NCBI RefSeq assembly: GCF_026213295.1
Contig: NC_079414.1
Span: 17,211,102 to 17,275,101, forward strand
Direction: 5' to 3'
Source: Gadus chalcogrammus
Taxonomy: Eukaryota; Chordata; Actinopteri; Gadiformes; Gadidae
DNA: 64,000 bases
The position numbers and the translations under genes are program-made. Of the stretch, positions 12,401 to 64,000 are shown piece by piece; within the stretch, counting starts at the first letter, position 1; each line of letters opens with the position of its first letter. Below the pieces are notes generated by a model. The model saw only the letters and a program-made list of their open reading frames with translations, was not told where the DNA came from and searched no databases.

Positions 12401-13846
12401 GATAGGCAGAGGCCAGGCAGCTGGGGCGCTCCCACGGACTCTCACACTTCTGTCTAAGCAGCTTTCCTCTCTGGGCGAGGTCACGCCGGGTCGCGGCGGG
12501 ATTACACTTTTGGCAAACAAGCGGGAGCTGCTTCTCGCGGCGCGCGACTCCCCCATGGCTCGCGGCCGCCGTAATAAAGCCAAGACCGCTCTGAACCTAC
12601 AAACAAAAAGCTAACACGCTATCGATCGACAGCAGCCGACTTTGGCGAGGTGGTGTCGGGAAAGGTCGGCGTTGTGCAGACGGCGTTGGTGGAGGTGAAG
12701 GGCTATTATTGGGATGAAGGAAAACTCCGGAAGCCTTTTGTTTTTTTGGTGTGTGTCGCAGAAATTCAACGCTTGAACCTCGCTGGGGGCCCCCGGAAAA
12801 ACTCGGGGATCGGAGAGATTTGTTTGTCTTTTTCTTCTGCAATACCGTTATATCCAGTCTGAGTCCCCTGATCACATGGCCTCCTCAATTAGGATTCCAA
12901 TTCCTTCAAATCAATAGTCTGCCCCCCCCCCCCCCCCCCCCCCCCACAAGAGGAGGCCTCCCAGAGGCCAGGAGGTCAGCCGAGAGAGGAGCCTCTGTAC
13001 TTAATTAAGCAGATTTAATGATTTGTTAATGTGGAGGCAGGAACAGGTGGGACCACGGGGGTTCTGCTGCAGAACGCTGTTGAGCTTAAGATGGGTGTGG
13101 AAGCTCGACAGAGATCAACCTGCTAGATGGTGGTATCTCAAGGAGTGTGGAGGGCTTCGGGGAAGGGGTTCAACATGAGAGAAGGGTTTATGTATATGTG
13201 GAGTTATGTGATGGCGAAGCTTCATCGGCCAACATTAAATACATAAGGGGGAAAAGACGAAGGCAACTAAAAGAAAAGGAGGCAATGGAAAGAGGAGGAG
13301 AGAGAAAGAGATGAGGAATACATACAAATAGAAGGAGAGACGGTGACGGAGAAAAAGAAGCCAGAGGAAGGAGAGAGGGATGAATAAAAGAGAGGGGTGT
13401 GGGTGCCTGCGAGGACTCAGCCCTACCACAGAGCGCGGTCAGGCCGGTCGTGCTAAAGAAGAGCTCCAGAAGCAAGGTGCTCCGTAGCTTGCAGGCTAAC
13501 AGTGATAAATGAGTCCCTTAATGTCGGCAAACACTTTATCTCTGATTCATCTGTTTTCATTAGGCAGGGCCAACCTTTGGCTGGGCGGGAACGTGCTGTA
13601 ACTTTCATTACCACAACACGGAACGGGGAGAGAGAGGGACCTCCCATCGCTCTCTGGCTGAAAAAATAAAATAGATTAGCTGCAAGCGATGGCCGGCACT
13701 ATTCCTTACGGGGAATATGATGGCGTTCGGCTGGTGGTAAATTAGAAAACATACGTCTCAAATCCCATAAACGTGTCCCTATGTGTAAAAGACAATAGGA
13801 CTACAAGCTAAAGCTAGCCAGGGAGCTAGCAGGCGAGATTTGAAGC
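12401..13846. other. intergenic, poly-C run and candidate GC-rich element
   Basis: GC- and CpG-rich at 12420-12580; poly-C at 12922-12945; GA-rich to 13400. No convincing coding frame. Confidence 0.4.
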
Positions 13847-14162
13847 TTTAGAGCTTGGACTGATATTCAACTCCATTTAGAGCTTGGACTGATGTTTAAC
13901 TCACTTTAGAGCTCGGACTGATATTTAACACACTTTAGAGCTTGGATTGATATTAAACTCCCTTTAGAGTTTGGAATGATATTCAACTCCCTTTAGAGCT
14001 TTAGAGTTTTGATTGATATTTAACTCCCTTTAGAGTTTGGACTGATAACTAACTCATTATAGAGCTTTCGAATTTGGATTGATATTTAACTCTCTTACGA
14101 ACTTTAGAGCTCGGAATGATGTTCAACACTTGAGAGCTTTAAAGTTTGGACTGATATTAGAA
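13847..14162. repeat. 29-bp minisatellite (TTTAGAGCTTGGACTGATAT unit)
   Basis: About ten tandem units with core TTAGAGCTTGGACTGATATT and end TAACTCCC. Most are 29 bp; some are about 37 bp because of an inserted TTTAGAGC. Confidence 0.9.
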
Positions 14163-14176
14163 CCTTGGTTTGGGGA

Positions 14177-14222
14177 AACCTTGGTTGACTCATTCATTGA
14201 AATGAATGAGTCAGCCAAGGTT
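14177..14222. repeat. near-perfect inverted repeat, 22-bp arms
   Basis: Arms AACCTTGGTTGACTCATTCA.. and its complement, with one mismatch and a 2-base centre. Each arm carries TGACTCA, an AP-1 site. Confidence 0.9.
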
Positions 14223-16597
14223 CCTCTCCATTATCCAGGGGAAACAAACGTCTCTCATGGCATAAGAACATATATAACAATAATAACACGGAGAGCAGAT
14301 ATCTGATGTAAGCTTTACTTTCAAATCCTGTTACATTTAGATCTGGCAATTTGAACATAAAATAATGCCAAATGAAAACAAATACAAAAAAAAACCAAAT
14401 AAGTACAAATGATCTATTTACCAGTTATCATCACAAACAACCCTGTACAGCCCTACCAATGGAGTAATACAAAAGAAAAGCTTTATACAGCACATACCAA
14501 TGTCTTTTTACCCAGTGCCAAAAGATAATGACAATGATAATCGAGCCAGTTCTAATTTGAAAAATACAGCCAAACTTAAAGCTAAATGATTGTAGACTGT
14601 GCGGTGGAGTACTAAAAAAAGCAAAACTAAATGCAACCAAGGAAATTAGTTGAGACTTCAAAGCCATGAAGTGGTAAAAAAAACGGAGCGAAAGAAAGAG
14701 GGAGATGGAAGGAGCGAGGCAGAGAGCAATCATACTGTGGGTGCCGAAAGGTAGTTATAATTCAACTCCCCAACCCCCCAACAACCCCAACAGATCTGTG
14801 TCAGTCGGCTGCGTACACTCACACAGAACAGAGGATAAGCGCTGAGAAATACTGTCTCTTTAAGAAGGACCAAGCCCTGTTACCGTTTTTCGGATATTAA
14901 ACTCGAAATTGTGGGAGGAGGGGGAGGGGAGAGGAGAGTGCAGCCATTTTGATTACATAGCGATTACGCAGTATTAAAAAGAAGGCAGATGATTAAATAG
15001 TGTCAAAGTGGACACATCATTTTTTTCTCCCCCACCACCCACCCACTCGCCTCTTATCTTCTTTCTTTTGTGGACCCTGATAATTAGTTTGACTCATTCA
15101 CAGAAGCCCTCCGATCCACCAAGTGGCACCAGAGTACAAAAGATAGCGCAGATCTCAAATTAATCAGGGACGAGTAAGCAGATGTATTGGAGGGAAAGAA
15201 AGAGAGGGAGAGCGAGAGGTCACTAGAACCGATGACACTAGCTTAGGGGGGGGGGGAGAGACACAAGGCCATGACGGATTCCATCCTAAAATCATGTCCC
15301 GTTAAAAAAGGGAAATGAACAATTATCATTTTGGTCTTGACGAATGCGCATCCTCTGTCCGATCAACGTTTTGACATGATTGATGTAGAAAAATAAAAAC
15401 AATCAACGATGAATCATTAGAAAAAAGTTATTAAAAAGAGCAACAATAAGGTGATGAAAAAAAAATCCCTTTACATTTATATAAAGAAACCATTTTGGCT
15501 TGAAGACCACTTGGGAACATGAGCAATGTCTGTCATGGGTAAAGCAAAAAAAAAAAGCAAAAAAAAGTTTGTACTATGTTTCCCTATATCATATACACTT
15601 CTTATTCAGCACAGTCCATTTGTATTGATAAATACATATTCTCATAATCAAAAGTGCAGCACTGTGCAAAGTTGGCGATAACAATTTAGCCTGGGACTGT
15701 TCGCTTCCCAGGGAGAGCTTGACCTCCACTGTCTAATTCATGCAATTTGTATTCATTTGTGTTCGCCAATTTCATAAAGACGGACCCTTGCTCCACCAGA
15801 AATGCCGACGGACAAAACTCTCTCCAGCCATTTTAACAGAAAACATTTCAAGATTGCCGTCCATTACATATCCTGGTGGCTTGTTGGACTCTAATGTTGC
15901 ACTTTAAAAAGGAAGATAGAGGGCCTAAGTGCTTTTGCCTTGAAAGGTAACCAAGTTAAGTGCAATTAAAACTCAAAGGGGGTGAGGAGGATCGGGGATT
16001 CGAATGCGGTACCATGTCTGTCCGGGCCTATAAATGAAGCCATTCAACACAATTCTGTACAAGTTATAATGGCTTGCTTCTTCATGGCACATACAGGTGC
16101 CTTTCTCCAAAAATGTTGGGTTATTTTTTTTTCTTCTTCTTTTCAATGTTAGTATATAAAATATGAAAACATAACACGTAAAAGGCTCAGTTAAAAATAA
16201 AAGAAAATTAAAAAGACAAAATGACATTGAAGGCCACCACTTCACTCTTGAAACAGAACGCCTCCCTGCTACACCTCTTTCTCATGTACATAAACGACAG
16301 AAAAAAAAATACATTCATTCAAGTCATTTTGGAACAGTTCTTTTTTTTTCCTTACACAAAATTACAAAAACCTCCAAAAAGCACCATTGAATCGGCCTGT
16401 GGTGACTGGGAGCGCTGGGCAGTTAGCTAGCTAGCTTGCCCTGGGCTTGTCACCTCCACAAAACAATTATCCATATATGTCATTAAAGTATACGTGCGCA
16501 ATACATAGATTTGCACACCATGCTAGACTGATATCCACCTGCTCTCAGTAATATGTGAAAAAAGTTGTTTTCTTTTGTTGGCTTTTCATATTTTGAG
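14223..16597. other. complex AT-rich sequence, no gene seen
   Basis: No convincing coding frame is present. The stretch has A-runs (15546-15568) and few simple repeats, unlike the flanking repeat-rich DNA, so it may be distal 3' UTR or conserved non-coding sequence downstream of znf827. Confidence 0.35.
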
Positions 16598-17697
16598 TTT
16601 AATACCTTCGCAGGTCATACTAAAAAAAAACATGCCAATTCGGTTTGATTGATTTTAACACTATGAAATGCAGCTCCTAGTTGACAAGTCATATCACTAA
16701 GTTTACCCTATTTTTAACTGTAAATTGGACTTGTTCACTTGACTTCTGGGTCCATCAAAGCATTTGAAAAAAATAAAGTACAGAATCTTCTTAGGAGCAA
16801 CCGTTCCACCTTATTTGCATGGAAAGTCTCTGAAATAAACATAAAAACTAGGACAGACGATCATCTAAAATGTAAAGAAATGTATACAACCAGCCAATCA
16901 TACTGAGACAGAGGAGATATCAGGCAGCAACTATGCATATGGTTTGACCATTATACAAAAAATCAACAGAAATCAAAGCATTGGGGAATAGGGGGCGGAG
17001 CTACAAAACTATGTACAAAATTGATAAATAAGGAAGTGCGTGGTTTGAGGCGTTGCTTTGGAAACGAGCCTTTTACAAAGAAAAAGCTTTCCGTTTCATT
17101 GGTTCCCGTCAACGGTGCGCCCCGCTAACAGTTCACGATATTTCGTTATCAGCTTTCTACTGACGACAAAGCTAGCTGAAACACGGAGACAGGCATGCTA
17201 TTTTGATGCATTAGAGCAATAGACAAAAAAGAAACCGCACTGGATCTGTAGCACTTGCAACTGTTGTTTCTTCTTTTTCCAACTTTTAAGTTTTTGTAAA
17301 ACAACGAAAAGAAAAAACATCTACCAAAAAAACGAGATACTCTTTCTCGGGTAATAAAGTCGGGTCCGAGTCATTCAGAAGTTGAAAAGACAACAGGAGG
17401 AGTAGTAGTAGTAGTTATATTTCAATCGTAGAACTAATAAGAAAAGCAGCTTTTTTTAATATAAATGCATTTTTTTTGAGCACATACAGCTTTTTTCTCT
17501 CTCTCATAAATGTTTCTCTTTTTCTGTCTTTCCTTGTATCAGTTTGTTTTAGTTTGCCTGGTCCAGCTTATTTTGCTGGTCTGATTGGAAAAAAAACAAG
17601 TCCCTGCCATGGCAGTCAGTTAGGGGTCATTCACACCACGCTGTCTGAGGGGGCGCCAGGGGCAGTCCGGGAGGGGAACCAGGGCAGGAGCGGCAGG
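16598..17697 (-). other. probable znf827 3' UTR
   Basis: AT-rich, complex sequence without long microsatellites follows the stop codon. No AATAAA was found on the coding strand between the stop and about 14000. The ATTAAA variant occurs at 17455-17460 and 16598-16603 and could serve as poly(A) signal. The end given is the distal of these two and is a guess; the UTR may extend into the similar sequence down to about 14400. Confidence 0.4.
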
Positions 17698-63226
<45,529 letters not shown>

Positions 63227-64000
63227 CTAGGGGGAGAGAAGGGACACTTTTTAGTCAGGGCAACAGGTTCGCACGCAACGGATTGATGTGGAAGGTGAGG
63301 TTGTATATAATAAACCCTGCTGTTATACGTGCATCAAATATACAAGGCTTACACTTCCAGCCAGAGCGCCTCGGTTCTTTATTACAAACATCAGGCACTT
63401 ATCTGGTACTGGTTGGGGAAAGGATGGCTGTTTAGCCTGGGGCTAACATCCAGCATACAGCTGTGCTATGTGTAATGATCAGGGCACCAAGACAATTCCG
63501 ACAGATTTGTATTTCTTCCCCCATTGTAGTATGGGCAAGAGACTAGAACTAACGAAGGCACTTCTTTACCCTCACTCAATTACCAGTAAAGAGCCACTGA
63601 AATGGCCCATTTAAAGTGGTCCAAAACACTCCAGCTATCGCCGTAGCGATAATAAAACGTAACTTAAAAACGTACACGCAATACAAATTCCACATCCTCG
63701 TATATATTTTGTGTCTTTCTCCCTCCTCCTTCATAAGACTCAAACAACGTGGTGGAGGGATTTTTTTGGGGTGTGCGTGCATGTGTGCGTGTGTCCATTT
63801 TAACCATATAATTCCCACCCTCCATCTAGAGGAGCCTAGTAATGTGGTTGCCATGGCAACGGGTCCTTCTGGGAGGCTAGACAGCAAAGATTAGGGTAAT
63901 GGAGGTTACAGAACTAGATTAATATTCATGAGCCTGCAGATACCACCAGGGAGCCAATAAGGATAGGGTTAAGGTCAGCGAGGGTCATTAATATACACTT
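63227..64000 (-). other. znf827 intron upstream of first visible exon (partial)
   Basis: Non-coding complex sequence reaching the window edge. It holds a perfect RFX X-box palindrome at 63847-63860 and, beyond it, AT-rich sequence with GATTAATATTCATGAG. Confidence 0.7.
63847..63860. promoter_or_regulatory. perfect RFX X-box palindrome
   Basis: GTTGCCATGGCAAC is the full palindromic RFX consensus. It sits in a znf827 intron. Binding is inferred. Confidence 0.55.

Noticed and set aside
11365..12583. Minus-strand frames of 356 and 309 codons rich in Leu/Ser
   Set aside because: They translate the GA-rich minisatellite; two frames over the same bases give the same type of sequence.
13847..14162. 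CRISPR-like array
   Set aside because: Units are contiguous without unique spacers, and the host is a vertebrate.

Overview
This window looks like chromosomal DNA from a ray-finned (teleost) fish. Evidence: a multi-exon vertebrate zinc-finger gene with GT-AG introns, tRNA-derived SINE fragments of teleost type, hAT and TTAA-flanked DNA transposons, and an extreme density of long dinucleotide repeats. More than 15 (CA/TG)n tracts are present, many over 70 bp. Such density is known from codfishes (Gadiformes), but assigning that order is only an inference.

One protein-coding gene is supported: a minus-strand orthologue of ZNF827, a C2H2 zinc-finger repressor. Thirteen coding exons run from 63226 down to a stop at 17698. 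The start codon and first exon lie beyond the right edge. Every exon was placed by splice sites and matching phase; joined, they give about 1,555 codons with one open frame. The protein has a long N-terminal region (61865-63226), three fingers (58923-59095 and 57649-58147), and three exons (57649-58147, 47392-47682, 36742-36984) that each end in the same short motif and carry psi-K-x-E-type sites. Six fingers follow between 30239 and 22327. The last exon (17698-18775) adds five more fingers and a low-complexity tail. A TAA directly inside the splice donor at 22323-22327 would give a short, 9-finger product if the intron is retained; the spliced form has 14 fingers.

Layout: 1-2340 AT-rich minisatellite around a unique insert; 2341-4600 unique sequence with two diverged related blocks; 4603-4800 interstitial telomere-like repeats next to a TG tract; 4800-14400 gene desert with microsatellites, minisatellites, G/C homopolymers and one hAT element; 14400-17697 complex AT-rich sequence that probably includes the znf827 3' UTR; 17698-63226 the gene; 63227-64000 the intron upstream of the first visible exon. 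No other gene, tRNA gene, rRNA or CRISPR array was found. Most long open frames elsewhere are translations of simple repeats or antisense of znf827 exons.
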